Assembly: GCF_009906855.1 (NCBI RefSeq) | Contig: NZ_CP047650.1 | Coordinates: forward strand, 5,580,001 to 5,644,000 | DNA: 64,000 nucleotides | Reading direction: 5' to 3' | Source: Xylophilus rhododendri | GTDB lineage: Bacteria > Pseudomonadota > Gammaproteobacteria > Burkholderiales > Burkholderiaceae_C | In this document: positions 25,570 through 35,023 of the stretch, piece after piece | Layout: each line of letters begins with the position of its first letter | Numbering within the stretch: position 1 is the stretch's first letter | The notes under the pieces: generated by a model | Seen by the model: only the letters and a program-made list of their open reading frames with translations | Told to the model about the DNA's origin: nothing | Database searches by the model: none | Program-made: the position numbers and the translations under genes

Positions 25570-26550
25570 TCAGTCCGCGGTGATCTTGCTGGCCTTGATG
25601 ACAGCGCCCCACTTGGCGCGTTCGGTGCGGGCGAATTCGCGCGCGGCGGCGCTGCTGCCGCCGTCGAGGATGGTGCCGCGGTCGGCCAGGAATTTCTGGA
25701 AGCCCGGATCGGCGAAGGCCTTGTTGAGTTCGGCATTGAGCCGCTCCACGATGGCCTGCGGCGTGCCGGCCGGCGCCAGCAGGGCGGTCCAGGAGACGGC
25801 CTCGTAGCCCTTCACGCCGGCCTCGTCCATGGTGGGCAGCTTGGGGAAGATGGCGGCGCGGTCGCGCGAGGTCACGGCCAGGGCCTTCACATGGCCGCTG
25901 GTGATCTGCGGCTCGATGGTGGAGGTGTTCTCGAAGATGAAGTCCACGCGTCCGCCCAGCAGGTCCTGGATGGCCTGCGGGCCGCCCTTGTAGGGCACGT
26001 GCACGAAGTCGATGCCGGCCAGCGTCTTGTAGATCTCGCCGCTCAGGTGGCCGGTGCTGCCGGTGCCCTGCGAGCCCATGGACAGCTCGCCCGGATGTTT
26101 CTTGGCATAGGCCGTCAGCTCGGCCACGCTGTTGACCGGCAGGTCCTTGCGCACCACCAGGATGTTGGCCTGGCGGGTGAAGCGGCCGATGTATTCGAAG
26201 GAGCTGGCCGTGTCGTAGCCGGGCTTGGCATTGAGTTCGGGCGTGATCGCCAGCCCGGCCGCGTTGCCCACGCCCAGCGTGTAGCCGTCGGGCTTGGCGC
26301 GCGCCACGGCGGCCAGGGCGATGGCGCTGCCGGCGCCCGCGCGGTTGTCGATCACCACCGGCTGGCCGAGCGAGCGCGAGAGCAGCTCGGCGAAGCGGCG
26401 CACATTCACATCGAAGGAGCTGCCGGCGGCCGTCGGCAGCAGGATGGTGATGCCGCGTTCCGGCCAGGCGGCCTGGGCGTGGGCGGAGAGGGTGGAAAGT
26501 GTCAGCAGGGCGCCGGCCAGGGTGGCCTTGAGTCGGGTCATGTTTTTCAT
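25570..26550 (-). CDS. Bug family (TctC-like) tripartite tricarboxylate receptor
   Basis: A 326-residue periplasmic receptor. The signal peptide MKNMTRLKATLAGALLTLST ends at AHAQA, and the mature domain shows the Bug hallmarks PTAAGSSFDVNVRRFAELL, VVIDNRAGAGSAIALAAVA and PYKGGPQAIQDLLGG. MKNMTRL (26548-26550) was chosen over MRNLP five codons upstream because the signal peptide is compact from there. No TctA/TctB genes are present. It is placed directly before the M81 peptidase gene, so that enzyme's substrate is the likely ligand. Confidence 0.88.
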   Translation of the reverse strand: MKNMTRLKATLAGALLTLSTLSAHAQAAWPERGITILLPTAAGSSFDVNVRRFAELLSRSLGQPVVIDNRAGAGSAIALAAVARAKPDGYTLGVGNAAGLAITPELNAKPGYDTASSFEYIGRFTRQANILVVRKDLPVNSVAELTAYAKKHPGELSMGSQGTGSTGHLSGEIYKTLAGIDFVHVPYKGGPQAIQDLLGGRVDFIFENTSTIEPQITSGHVKALAVTSRDRAAIFPKLPTMDEAGVKGYEAVSWTALLAPAGTPQAIVERLNAELNKAFADPGFQKFLADRGTILDGGSSAAAREFARTERAKWGAVIKASKITAD

Positions 26551-26599
26551 AGGAAGGTTCCGCATGAAATTTCCGTGCCCGCTTGCCGCGCCCGGGCGC

Positions 26600-27184
26600 T
26601 CAGCGGGCGCGGATGGCCGACTTGGGCCGGAAGGCCTTGCACACCGCGTCGTCGGTTTCGAGATAAGGCCCGCCGATCAGGTCGATGCAGTAGGGCACCG
26701 CCGCGAAGATGCCGGGCACGCGCTGGGAACCATCCGGATTCTTCAGGCCTTCGAGCGTCTCGGCGATGGCCTTGGGCTGGCCCGGCAGGTTGAGGATCAG
26801 GCTGCGGCCGCGCACCACGCCGACCTGGCGGGACAGGATGGCGGTGGGCACGAAGGCCAGGCCGATCTGGCGCATCTGCTCGCCGAAGCCGGGCAGTTCC
26901 TTGTCGGCGATGGCGAGCGTCGCCTCGGGCGTCACGTCGCGCGGCGCGGGGCCGGTGCCGCCGGTGGTCAGCACCAGCGAGCAGTTGGCATCCACCAGTT
27001 CGACCAGGGCGGCGCTGATGGTGGCCTGCTCGTCGGGGATCAGGCGCGAGGCGAAGGTGATCGGATTCTTCAGCGCGCGCTGCAGCCATTCGCGCAGGGC
27101 GGGCAGGCCCTGGTCCTCGTACACGCCGGTGGAGGCGCGGTCGCTGACCGAGACGATGCCGATGGTGACCGCGTCAGTCGTCAT
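26600..27184 (-). CDS. mogA: Molybdopterin adenylyltransferase MogA
   Basis: A 194-residue enzyme that adenylylates molybdopterin before molybdenum insertion. The signature LVLTTGGTGPAPRDVTPEAT and the C-terminal LPGQPKAIAETLEGL are clear. The ATG at 27182-27184 overlaps the end of yjgA by 11 bases, indicating coupled expression. Its product would be needed by both molybdoenzymes in this window, the YdeP-like protein and NasA, although these use guanylated cofactor forms made by further steps. The gene continues toward the Bug/M81 pair after 49 bases. Confidence 0.95.
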   Translation of the reverse strand: MTTDAVTIGIVSVSDRASTGVYEDQGLPALREWLQRALKNPITFASRLIPDEQATISAALVELVDANCSLVLTTGGTGPAPRDVTPEATLAIADKELPGFGEQMRQIGLAFVPTAILSRQVGVVRGRSLILNLPGQPKAIAETLEGLKNPDGSQRVPGIFAAVPYCIDLIGGPYLETDDAVCKAFRPKSAIRAR

Positions 27185-27821
27185 CGTCCGGCTCCGGCGC
27201 ATCGGCCTCGTCGGTGCCGGCATCGCCCTTCATGGCGCTGCGCACCAGCTGGAAGATCTCGCGGTAGGCGCGGCCGTGGCGTGGCGCCAGGCCCGGCTTC
27301 TCGGGCACCGCGTCCTTGCGGGCTTGGCGCACCAGGGCGCGCAGCTGCTGGATGTCGGTGTCGGGATAGGCCTCGATCCAGCGCTGTACCGCTTCGTCGC
27401 CCTCGATCAGCGTGTTGCGCCAGCCTTCGGCCTCGTGCAGCAGGGCGGCTTCCTCGGCCGAGCCGCGTTTTTGCACATCGAGCGCGGCGCGCACGGCGGC
27501 GATCTGCTCCTCGTCGAGCTTGCGCATCAGCTTGCCGATGAACTGGCCCTGGCGGCGCCGGCCTTCGAAGTTGGTGATCTTGCGGGCGGCTTCCAGCGCG
27601 TCGAACAGGCGCTCGGGCAGGGGCAGGGCGGCGCGGGCCGCCTGGCCCAGGGTGAGCAGCGCTTCGCCGAGCTGCTGCAGCTCGGTGCTCTCGCGCTTGA
27701 GGTCGGTACGGCTGCTGTCTGCCGTGCCCTTCAACTCGGCTTTCATTTCGATGTCGAGTTCGCTGCCTTCGGCGACGAACTGGCCACGAACGAAGTAGCC
27801 TTTCTTGGGTTTGCGTGACAT
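27174..27821 (-). CDS. yjgA: Dual-action ribosomal maturation protein DarP (YjgA, DUF615)
   Basis: A 215-residue protein of the DUF615/YjgA family, which associates with the late 50S ribosomal precursor and helps its maturation. It begins MSRKPKKGYFVRGQFV, contains the conserved KRESTELQQLGEALLTL and FEGRRRQGQFIGKLMRKLDEE segments and ends in an acidic tail (PEPDDDD). It is divergent from pmbA with 101 bases between. The same yjgA/pmbA neighbourhood exists in E. coli and many proteobacteria, which supports both calls. Confidence 0.94.
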   Translation of the reverse strand: MSRKPKKGYFVRGQFVAEGSELDIEMKAELKGTADSSRTDLKRESTELQQLGEALLTLGQAARAALPLPERLFDALEAARKITNFEGRRRQGQFIGKLMRKLDEEQIAAVRAALDVQKRGSAEEAALLHEAEGWRNTLIEGDEAVQRWIEAYPDTDIQQLRALVRQARKDAVPEKPGLAPRHGRAYREIFQLVRSAMKGDAGTDEADAPEPDDDD

Positions 27822-27922
27822 GGGTCCAGGGGAAGAGAAAATGCGGGCCGCGACGGCTGGCAGGCGGACTAAAGCCGGGTGCCAGGGCAGGGTCGGGGGC
27901 GGCAAGTATCATAGCCCTCGAC

Positions 27923-29320
27923 ATGAAACATAAGATCTCCCAAGCGGCCGCAGCGGCCACGCCCGGTGGCGGCACCGATGGTTTCAGCTACAGCCGGGGC
28001 TTTTTCGAAGGCATCGTCGACAAGGCCCTGGCCCATGCCAAGAAGGTCGGCGCGACCGATGCGGGCGCCGAAGCCTCCGAAGGCTGCGGACTCAGCGTGA
28101 GTGTGCGGCGCGGGGAGCTGGAGACGGTGGAACGCAACCGCGACAAGTCCCTGGGCGTGACCGTCTACCTCGGCCAGCGCCGGGGCAATGCCAGCACTTC
28201 CGACTTCTCCGACGCGGCCATCGCCCAGACGGTGCAGGCGGCCTACGACATCGCCCGCTTCACCGCGGAAGACCCGATGGCCGGCCTGCCCGACGAGGCC
28301 GACATCGCCCACGAGCATCCCGACCTGGACCTGTTCCACCCCTGGGCGATCGACAGCGAGAAGGCGGCCGAGCTGGCCCGCGCCTGCGAACACGCGGCGC
28401 TGTCGGCCGACAAACGCATCACCAACAGCGAAGGCGCGGGCGTGTCGGCCCAGCAGTCGCATTTCTTCTCGGCGCATACCCGGGGCTTTCGCGGGGGTTA
28501 TGCCAGCTCGCGGCACAGCATCTCGGTGGCGCCCATCGCCGGCCGCGGCGACGGCATGCAGCGCGACGCCTGGTACAGCTCGATGCGCGATGCGGCCGAA
28601 CTCTCTAGCGCCGAATCGGTGGGCCGTTACGCGGCCGCCCGTGCGCTGTCGCGGCTCAAGGCCCGCAAGATCCCGACCACGCAGTGCCCGGTGCTGTTCG
28701 AGTCGCCGCTGGCCGCCGGCCTGCTCGGCGCCTACACCCAGGCGGTGAGCGGCGGCGCGCTCTACCGCAAGAGCACCTTCCTGCTGGATTCGCTGGGCAA
28801 GCCGGTGTTTCCCAAGCATGTGTTCGTCGAGGAAGACCCCTTCCTGCTGAAGGGCAAGGGCAGCTCGCCCTTCGACGAGGAGGGTGTGTCGACCAAGGCC
28901 CGGCGCGTGGTCGATGCCGGCCGCTGCGAGGGCTACTTCCTCAGCACCTATTCCGCCCGCAAGCTGGGCATGAAGACCACCGGCAATGCCGGCGGCTCGC
29001 ACAACCTGGTGATGCGTTCCACGCAGACCAGGGCCGGCGACGACCTGGACGCCATGCTCAAGAAACTGGGCACCGGCCTGTTCGTCATCGAGCTGATGGG
29101 CCAGGGCGTGAACTACGTCACCGGCGACTATTCGCGCGGCGCCAGCGGCTTCTGGGTGGAGAAGGGCGAGATCGCCTTCCCGGTGCAGGAGATCACCATC
29201 GCCGGCAACCTGAAGACCATGTTCAAAGGCATCCAGGCCATCGGCGCGGACGCCTACAACTACGGCGCCAAGACGGTGGGCTCGGTGCTCATCAACAAGA
29301 TGAAGGTCGCCGGCAGCTGA
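27923..29320 (+). CDS. pmbA: Metalloprotease TldE (PmbA)
   Basis: A 465-residue subunit of the TldD/TldE protease, which processes small modified peptides such as microcin B17 and CcdA. Recognisable parts are SEGCGLSVSVRRGELETVERN near the N-terminus, the serine- and aspartate-containing middle (TNSEGAGVSAQQ), and the C-terminal LMGQGVNYVTGDYSRGASGF. As expected for TldE it lacks the HExxxH metal site carried by its partner TldD, which is not in the window. The ATG at 27923 was chosen over the long upstream extension, which is unlike the family. Confidence 0.95.
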   Translation: MKHKISQAAAAATPGGGTDGFSYSRGFFEGIVDKALAHAKKVGATDAGAEASEGCGLSVSVRRGELETVERNRDKSLGVTVYLGQRRGNASTSDFSDAAIAQTVQAAYDIARFTAEDPMAGLPDEADIAHEHPDLDLFHPWAIDSEKAAELARACEHAALSADKRITNSEGAGVSAQQSHFFSAHTRGFRGGYASSRHSISVAPIAGRGDGMQRDAWYSSMRDAAELSSAESVGRYAAARALSRLKARKIPTTQCPVLFESPLAAGLLGAYTQAVSGGALYRKSTFLLDSLGKPVFPKHVFVEEDPFLLKGKGSSPFDEEGVSTKARRVVDAGRCEGYFLSTYSARKLGMKTTGNAGGSHNLVMRSTQTRAGDDLDAMLKKLGTGLFVIELMGQGVNYVTGDYSRGASGFWVEKGEIAFPVQEITIAGNLKTMFKGIQAIGADAYNYGAKTVGSVLINKMKVAGS

Positions 29321-29342
29321 GGCCGCGCCCGGCCCGGCCGCC

Positions 29343-30890
29343 TCAATGGTTGGGCGGCGGGCCGCCATGCGAGCCCCGGCCGCCGGGCTCGCCACCACCG
29401 CGGTTCTGAACGCCGCCCTGCCGCATCATCGGCGCCTGCGGGGCCGCCTGTGGCTGGACTTGCGGCTGGGCCTGGGGCTGCATGCGCTGCGGCATCTGGG
29501 GTTGCATCGCCGGCTGCATTGGCTGGCGCTGCATCTGGTCCTGCTGGATCTGCCGTTGGCGCGCCTGCTGCTCGGCCATGCGCTGCATCTGCTGCTGCTG
29601 GTCCTGGCGCATCAGCTGTTCCTGCTGATGGCGTTGCTGGAACATCTGCTGCTGTTGCTGCTGCTCGATCTGCCGGCGTTGCTCGTCGAGCTGGCGTTGC
29701 CCGTAGCTGGGCTGGAAGCGCTGCTGCGCCTCGCGCATCTGCTGCTGGCGTTGCATGTCGGCCTGGTGCTGGTCCTGCTGCGCGCGCTGGGTGCGTTCCC
29801 ACTGGTCGCGGCGCACCTGGTCGGCCAGGGGCTCGATCGGCGCGCCTATGCGCTGCGGTGCCATCGGATGCTGCATCGGCGGGCGGAAACCAGGCGGCAC
29901 GCCCTGCGGGATATTGGGCCGGGCGCCGCCGAAGGGCAGGGCGGGCGCATAGGGCTGGCGGCGTTGCGGCGGGCCGGGAATCCAGCCCCAGCGGTTGCCG
30001 GCCTGCTCCCAGCGGCCGTAGTGGAAGGGTGCGAAGCCCCAGGGCGCGTCGTCCACCCAGGTCCAGCCCCAGGGCGGGATGAATTCCCAGTGGCCGTTGC
30101 GGTAGGGCGCCCAGTCGGCTGCCACGCTGCGCGGGTACCAGATGGCGCCGTAGCGCGGGTCGTTGCCCCAGTCGCCATAGGCGTCGAGCTGGGCCACGCC
30201 GGGGATGTCGGCCGAGGCGTAGCGCAGGGACGGCGATTGCGCCAGGGCGCGGTCGCGCTCATTGGACCAGCGGTCGAAGGCGTCTCCGCTGTTCAGCGCC
30301 AGCGGCTGCGATCCCGCCAGGCTGCGGAAGGCATATTCGCGGCTTTGCGGCGCATTGAAGGCCAGGGGCTGGCCACCCTCGCCGTAGAGCGTTCCCGAGC
30401 CCTGCTCGGCCGTCACGCGGGTGGTGTTGCGCTGCGGGTCCACGTCGAGCCGCCAGCGGCCGGGGCGGTCCAGCACCACGGCGAGGTTGGGGGTGTCGAT
30501 CTCGAAACGGTCGCCGGGCGGAATGTCGCGCAGCACCACACCGAGGGTGCCGGCGGTCAGGCGGATCTGGGCATTGCGCTCGTCCAGCGCGGTGAAGGTG
30601 ATATCGGCGCCGTCGCCCACCCGCACGATGGCGCCGCCGGCATTGAGTTCGCCCCGGCTGCCGGCGGCGGCCCAGACGCGGTCGCCGGCGGCCAGCGGCC
30701 AGCGCGGATCGGCCAGCCGGGTCTGGTTGTCGGCTGCGGACTGGAACTGGATGCTGCCTTCCACCGCCTCGAAACGGGCGATGCGCTGCGGGCCCGGATC
30801 CGTCTGCGCCCAAACGGCGACGCCCTGGAGCACGAGGGCACCCAGGGCGGCGAGGCGGACGAGACGGGCGAATCGAATCGAGATGGACAT
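29343..30890 (-). CDS. FecR/DUF6600 domain exported protein with glutamine-rich tail
   Basis: A 515-residue exported protein. A signal peptide ends near AVWAQ (about residue 28). Residues 38-150 look like a FecR-type beta domain (GDRVWAAAGSRGELNAGG, LRDIPPGDRFEIDTPN). Residues 215-310 form the DUF6600 region with its tryptophan/tyrosine-rich repeats (YGDWGNDPRYGAIWYPRSVA, then GHWEFIPPWGWTWVDDAPWG). The last 170 residues are dominated by glutamine and methionine (QQQQQQMFQQRHQQEQ) and are probably disordered. The role is unknown. The start MSISIRFAR at 30888-30890 was preferred to an ATG four codons upstream because the signal peptide begins there. Confidence 0.85.
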   Translation of the reverse strand: MSISIRFARLVRLAALGALVLQGVAVWAQTDPGPQRIARFEAVEGSIQFQSAADNQTRLADPRWPLAAGDRVWAAAGSRGELNAGGAIVRVGDGADITFTALDERNAQIRLTAGTLGVVLRDIPPGDRFEIDTPNLAVVLDRPGRWRLDVDPQRNTTRVTAEQGSGTLYGEGGQPLAFNAPQSREYAFRSLAGSQPLALNSGDAFDRWSNERDRALAQSPSLRYASADIPGVAQLDAYGDWGNDPRYGAIWYPRSVAADWAPYRNGHWEFIPPWGWTWVDDAPWGFAPFHYGRWEQAGNRWGWIPGPPQRRQPYAPALPFGGARPNIPQGVPPGFRPPMQHPMAPQRIGAPIEPLADQVRRDQWERTQRAQQDQHQADMQRQQQMREAQQRFQPSYGQRQLDEQRRQIEQQQQQQMFQQRHQQEQLMRQDQQQQMQRMAEQQARQRQIQQDQMQRQPMQPAMQPQMPQRMQPQAQPQVQPQAAPQAPMMRQGGVQNRGGGEPGGRGSHGGPPPNH

Positions 30891-30989
30891 ATCAACGAGC
30901 AACGCGCGAGAGATAGCCCACGTTAACCAAGCCAGGGTTTGTCCGGCCCGTCATTTGAAAGCGCCGGTAACGCCCGGCGCCTTGCCTCA

Positions 30990-31448
30990 TCAGGCCAGCG
31001 CGGCCTTCACGGCGGCCGAAACCTGGCCCATCTCGGCCTTGCCCGCCAGCCGGGCCTTGGCCGCGCCCATGACCTTGCCCATGTCGGCGGCGGCCGGCTT
31101 GCGGCCCAGTTCGGCGGTGAGCGCCTCGACCACGGTGGCGATCTCGGCCTTCACCTCGTCGGCCGACAGGCGCGCGGGCAGGTAGGCCTGCAGCACGGTG
31201 GACTCGCTGGCTTCCTTGTCGGCCAGGTCCTGGCGGCCGGCCTGCTCGAAGGCGGCGATGGAATCCTTGCGCTGCTTGAGCAGCTTGTCGACGATGGCCA
31301 CCACGGCGGCGTCGTCGAGTTCGATGCGTTCGTCCACTTCCTTCTGCTTCATCGCCGCCAGCAGCAGGCGGATGGTGCCCAGGCGCTCGCTGTCCTTGGC
31401 GCGCATGGCGGTCTTCATGTCGTCGGTGATGCGTTGCTTGAGAGTCAT
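30990..31448 (-). CDS. yqeY: GatB/YqeY domain-containing protein
   Basis: A 152-residue helical protein of the YqeY family, related to the tail domain of the GatB amidotransferase subunit and thought to bind tRNA. It begins MTLKQRITDDMKTAMRAKDS and contains the family block LGTIRLLLAAMKQKEVDE and the C-terminal DMGKVMGAAKARLAGKAEMG. It follows rpsU, the standard neighbour in proteobacteria, but a strong terminator separates the two, so it may have its own promoter or depend on read-through. Confidence 0.94.
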   Translation of the reverse strand: MTLKQRITDDMKTAMRAKDSERLGTIRLLLAAMKQKEVDERIELDDAAVVAIVDKLLKQRKDSIAAFEQAGRQDLADKEASESTVLQAYLPARLSADEVKAEIATVVEALTAELGRKPAAADMGKVMGAAKARLAGKAEMGQVSAAVKAALA

Positions 31449-31491
31449 GGCTTTCTTCCTGGTGTGATGCGACGAGAGAAAAGGGAAGCGG

Positions 31492-31529
31492 AAAAAACAA
31501 AACCCGCACCTGGCGTCCCTGGTGCGGGT
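31492..31529 (-). terminator. Intrinsic terminator between rpsU and yqeY
   Basis: On the minus strand a perfect nine-base stem, ACCCGCACC paired with GGTGCGGGT around a ten-base loop, is followed by TTTGTTTTTT. This is a textbook Rho-independent terminator placed after rpsU and 44 bases before yqeY. It would uncouple the abundant rpsU message from yqeY. Confidence 0.9.
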
Positions 31530-31574
31530 CGTGCCGGCCGGCTGCAGAGCCGGCGGCGGTGAAGCTTACTGGAC

Positions 31575-31787
31575 TCAGTAGAGCTTCTTGGGCAGCTGCA
31601 TGCTGCGAACGCGCTTGTAGTGGCGCTTCACGGCGGCTGCCTTCTTGCGCTTGCGCTCGGCGGTGGGCTTTTCGTAGAACTCGCGGGCGCGCAGGTCGGT
31701 CAGCAGGCCCAGTTTCTCGATGGTGCGCTTGAAGCGGCGCAGGGCAACGTCGAAGGGCTCGTTTTCTTTAACTCGAATGGTGGTCAT
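31575..31787 (-). CDS. rpsU: 30S ribosomal protein S21
   Basis: A 70-residue basic ribosomal protein, [20 protein letters not shown] onward, with the typical arginine/lysine-rich end ([20 protein letters not shown]). S21 helps base pairing of the mRNA leader with 16S rRNA during initiation. Length and sequence match the family exactly. It is flanked by a good promoter upstream and a strong terminator downstream, so it is a single-gene unit. Confidence 0.98.
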
Positions 31788-31907
31788 TACTCTAAATGTT
31801 TCTCTATTGAAGAGGTGCCAGCAGGAGGATCGAGAGCCCGCTCGGCGATTTTTTCCCGGCTGAAGGTTGATCAGGCCGCCGGGAGTCTGCCGGTAAATTA
31901 GCCCGCC

Positions 31908-31935
31908 ATTATAGCGCGCGATTGGCGGGCTGCAA
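31908..31935 (-). promoter_or_regulatory. Probable sigma-70 promoter of rpsU
   Basis: On the minus strand the hexamer TATAAT (31908-31913) is a perfect -10 element. TTGCAG at 31930-31935 is a weak -35 element with a 16-base spacer. The stop codon TAA of the upstream flavoprotein gene lies inside the -10 hexamer. The transcript would have a leader of about 115 bases before rpsU. Confidence 0.6.
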
Positions 31936-33147
31936 GGCTTGTCCGCAGGCATGGGCACTCGCCCAGGCCCACTGGAAGTTGTAGCCGCCGAGCCAGCCGG
32001 TCACGTCCACCACTTCGCCGATGAAGAACAGCCCCGGCTGGGCGCGCGCCTCCATGGTCTGGGATGACAGGTCGCGGGTGTCCACCCCGCCCACGGTGAC
32101 CTCGGCCTTGCGGTATCCCTCGCTGCCGTTGGGCGTCAGTTCCCAGCGGGCGATGCGTTGGGCGAGGCTGCTGAGCGCCTTGTCCGGCGCCTCGACGATG
32201 GGGCGCTGCAGGGCCGGGTCGTTCGCGCTCCAGGCCTCGGCCAGGCGCGAGGGCATCCAGGCGGTGAGTTCGTTGATGGCCTTCTTGCGCGATCCGGACT
32301 GCTTGGCCTGTGCCAGCAGCCCGGCCAGGTCGGTGCCCGGCGCCAGGTCCACCGCGATGGGCGTGCCTTCCTGCCAGTAGCTCGAGATCTGCAGGATCGC
32401 CGGGCCGGACAGCCCGCGGTGGGTGAACAGCAGATCCTCCAGGAAGGCCGTGCGTGCCTTGCCACTGCCGGTCGACACCCGCACCGGCAGCGCCAGCCCG
32501 GCAAGGCCCGCGAAGGGCGCCCAGCCGGCGCCGTCGAAGGTCAGCGGCACCAGGCCGGGCCGCGGCTCGACCAGACGCAACCCGAACTGCTTGGCCAGCC
32601 GAAAACCGAAGTCGGTCGCGCCGATCTTGGGGATGGAGAGCGCGCCGGTCGCCACCACCAGCTGTCGAGCCCGGGCCAGGCCGTTGTCCGTATCGACCTC
32701 GTAGCCGGCATCGGAATGCCGCACCGCCTTCACCGCGCAGGCCATCCAGCGCAGCACGCTGCCACCGGAGGCGCCGCCGCCGCATTCGGCCACCAGCATC
32801 TCGATGATGTCCTCGGCCGAGCGGTCGCAGAATAGCTGGCCCTTGTGTTTCTCGTGGTGCGGGATGCCGTGCCTGCGCACCAGCTCGATGAAGTCGCCCG
32901 GCGTGTAGCGCGCCAGCGCCGAGCGGCAGAAATGCGGGTTCTGGCCGATGAAATGCTGCTGCGGCGTGGCCGGGTCCAGCTCGCGGTTGGTGAAATTGCA
33001 GCGGCCGCCGCCGGAGATGCGGATCTTCTCGGCGAGCTTGGCCGAATGGTCGATCAGCAGCACCGACAGCCCGCGCTGCGCCGCCACGCCCGCGCAGAAA
33101 AGCCCGGCCGCGCCGGCGCCGATGACGATGGCGTCGAAATCCTGCAT
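31909..33147 (-). CDS. HI0933/YhiN family FAD-dependent oxidoreductase
   Basis: A 412-residue flavoprotein of the HI0933 family (BaiN/YhiN-like). The FAD-binding motif [17 protein letters not shown] is at residues 9-25, followed by the family's [14 protein letters not shown] second glycine-rich site reads [18 protein letters not shown], and the C-terminal [19 protein letters not shown] closes the FAD site. Its reaction is unknown in most bacteria. The ATG at 33145-33147 is chosen because the FAD motif begins seven residues later; a longer in-frame start adds only unrelated sequence. Confidence 0.92.
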
Positions 33148-33246
33148 CGATGGGTGTTCTTCAATGAAAAAGGCCGACGGGGTTCGACGGCCAGGGAGCG
33201 GATCGTAAACCGGCCTTCGTGGCACGGACCGGCGCGGTGCGCGCCA

Positions 33247-35013
33247 TCAGTAGATGGGCGGCTCCGGCGTCGGCGCGTTGCCCGCGAGGCTGGCGAAATC
33301 GCAGCCCAGGTTGGCCTGCGTGACCTCGGCCTGGAAGATGCGTGTATAGCCGCGCTGGTAGGTGGACACCGGCCGTACCCAGGCGGCGCGGCGGCGGGCC
33401 AGTTCCTCTTCGCTCACCAGCATGTCGAGCCGGCGCTCGCCGATGTCGAGGCGGACGGTGTCGCCGGTCCGGAGCAGGGCCAGCGGGCCGCCGACCGCCG
33501 ATTCGGGCGCCACATGCAGCACGCAGGTGCCGTAGTGGGTGCCGCTCATGCGGGAGTCGGAGATGCGCAGCATGTCGCGCACGCCCTGGCGCAGCAGCTT
33601 CTTGGGGATCGGCAGATTGCCCCACTCGGGCATGCCCGGGCCGCCGATCGGGCCGCCATTGCGCAGCACCAGCACCGTGTCGCGGTCGACCTCCAGGTCG
33701 GGATCGTCCATGGCGGCGAGCATCTCGGCATTCGAGTCGAAGACCAGGGCCCGGCCTTCGTGGCGCAGCAGTTCCGGGCTGGCGGCGGACGGCTTGATGA
33801 CCGCGCCGTCCGGGCAGAGGTTGCCGCGCAGAACGGCCAGGGTCATGCCGGCCTCTGGGCATTCGGCGCTGCCTTGCTTGAGCGGGTGCGCCGGGTCGAG
33901 GATGGTGCCGTCCTCGGTGCCCGCCCAGCCGGCGATATCCTCGCCCAGGGTCTTGCCGGTGACGGTGAGGGCCGACAGGTCCAGGTGATCGCGGATCTTG
34001 TTCAGCACCGCCGGCAGGCCGCCGGCATAGAAGAAGTCCTCCATCAGCTTCTCGCCGGAGGGGTAGAGGTTGGCGATCACCGGCACGCGCCTGGCGATGG
34101 CGTCCATCTCTTCGAGGTCCAGCATGATGCCGGCGCGCCCGGCCATCGCCGGCAGGTGCACCGCGGCGTTGGTGGAACCGCCGAGCGCCGCATAGGCGGT
34201 GATGGCGTTGACGAAGGATTGCCGGGTGACGATGCGCGAGGGTTTCAGGTCTTCCCACACCATGTCCACCGCCCGCGCGCCGCATTGCCAGGCCATGCGG
34301 CTGTGCGCCGCGTCGACCGCCGGGATGCTCATGGCGCCCGGCAGCGACAGCCCCATCGCCTCGACGATGGCGGTCATGGTGCTGGCCGTGCCCATGGTGT
34401 TGCAGGTACCGGTGGTGCGGGTCATGCGGGCTTCCAGGCCCACCCATTCGTTGCGGTCGATGTTGCCGATGGCGTACTCGGCCCAGAACTTCTTGGTGTG
34501 GGTTCCGGCGCCCACGGCCTGGCCCTTGTAGCGGTCGTTGAGCATCGGCCCGGCCGGCAGGAAGATGGCGGGAATGTCCATGGACAGCGCACCCATCACC
34601 AGTGCCGGCGGTGTCTTGTCGCAGCCGCCCATCAGCACCACGCCGTCGATCGGCAGGCTGCGCAGCAGCTCCTCCGTCTCCATGGCCAGCAGGTTGCGGT
34701 AGATCATGGTGGTGGGCTTGACCATCACCTCGCCCAGGCTCAGCGCCGGCAGCTCCAGCGGATAGCCGCCGGCCTGCAGCACGCCGCGCTTGACCGCCTG
34801 TGCGCGCTCGCGCAGGTGCGCGTGGCAGGGCGAGAGATCGCTCCAGGTGTTGACGATGCCGATCACCGGCCGGCCCATGAACTCCTCGCGCACCAGCCCC
34901 TGCTGCTGCATGCGCTGGCGGTGGGCGAAGCCGCGGATGTCGTCGCTGGCGAACCAGCGGTGGCTGCGGAGTTCCTCGACGGTCTTGCGTGGGCGCGATG
35001 CTGGGCTGCTCAT
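33247..35013 (-). CDS. IlvD/Edd family sugar-acid dehydratase
   Basis: A 588-residue dehydratase related to dihydroxy-acid dehydratase and closest in type to L-arabonate/D-xylonate dehydratases. Its iron-sulfur cysteines are in SDLSPCHAHL, LMGGCDKTPPA and TTGTCNTMGTAST. The C-terminal part carries ISDSRMSGTHYGTCVLHVAPE, in which the family's catalytic serine lies. It is followed upstream in the operon by an HpcH/HpaI aldolase and a Bug receptor and is divergently regulated by a LacI protein. This suggests a non-phosphorylating route: a sugar acid is dehydrated to a 2-keto-3-deoxy acid and then cleaved. A branched-chain biosynthetic IlvD is less likely because of this context. Confidence 0.9.
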   Translation of the reverse strand: MSSPASRPRKTVEELRSHRWFASDDIRGFAHRQRMQQQGLVREEFMGRPVIGIVNTWSDLSPCHAHLRERAQAVKRGVLQAGGYPLELPALSLGEVMVKPTTMIYRNLLAMETEELLRSLPIDGVVLMGGCDKTPPALVMGALSMDIPAIFLPAGPMLNDRYKGQAVGAGTHTKKFWAEYAIGNIDRNEWVGLEARMTRTTGTCNTMGTASTMTAIVEAMGLSLPGAMSIPAVDAAHSRMAWQCGARAVDMVWEDLKPSRIVTRQSFVNAITAYAALGGSTNAAVHLPAMAGRAGIMLDLEEMDAIARRVPVIANLYPSGEKLMEDFFYAGGLPAVLNKIRDHLDLSALTVTGKTLGEDIAGWAGTEDGTILDPAHPLKQGSAECPEAGMTLAVLRGNLCPDGAVIKPSAASPELLRHEGRALVFDSNAEMLAAMDDPDLEVDRDTVLVLRNGGPIGGPGMPEWGNLPIPKKLLRQGVRDMLRISDSRMSGTHYGTCVLHVAPESAVGGPLALLRTGDTVRLDIGERRLDMLVSEEELARRRAAWVRPVSTYQRGYTRIFQAEVTQANLGCDFASLAGNAPTPEPPIY

Positions 35014-35023
35014 GGCCGCTTTC

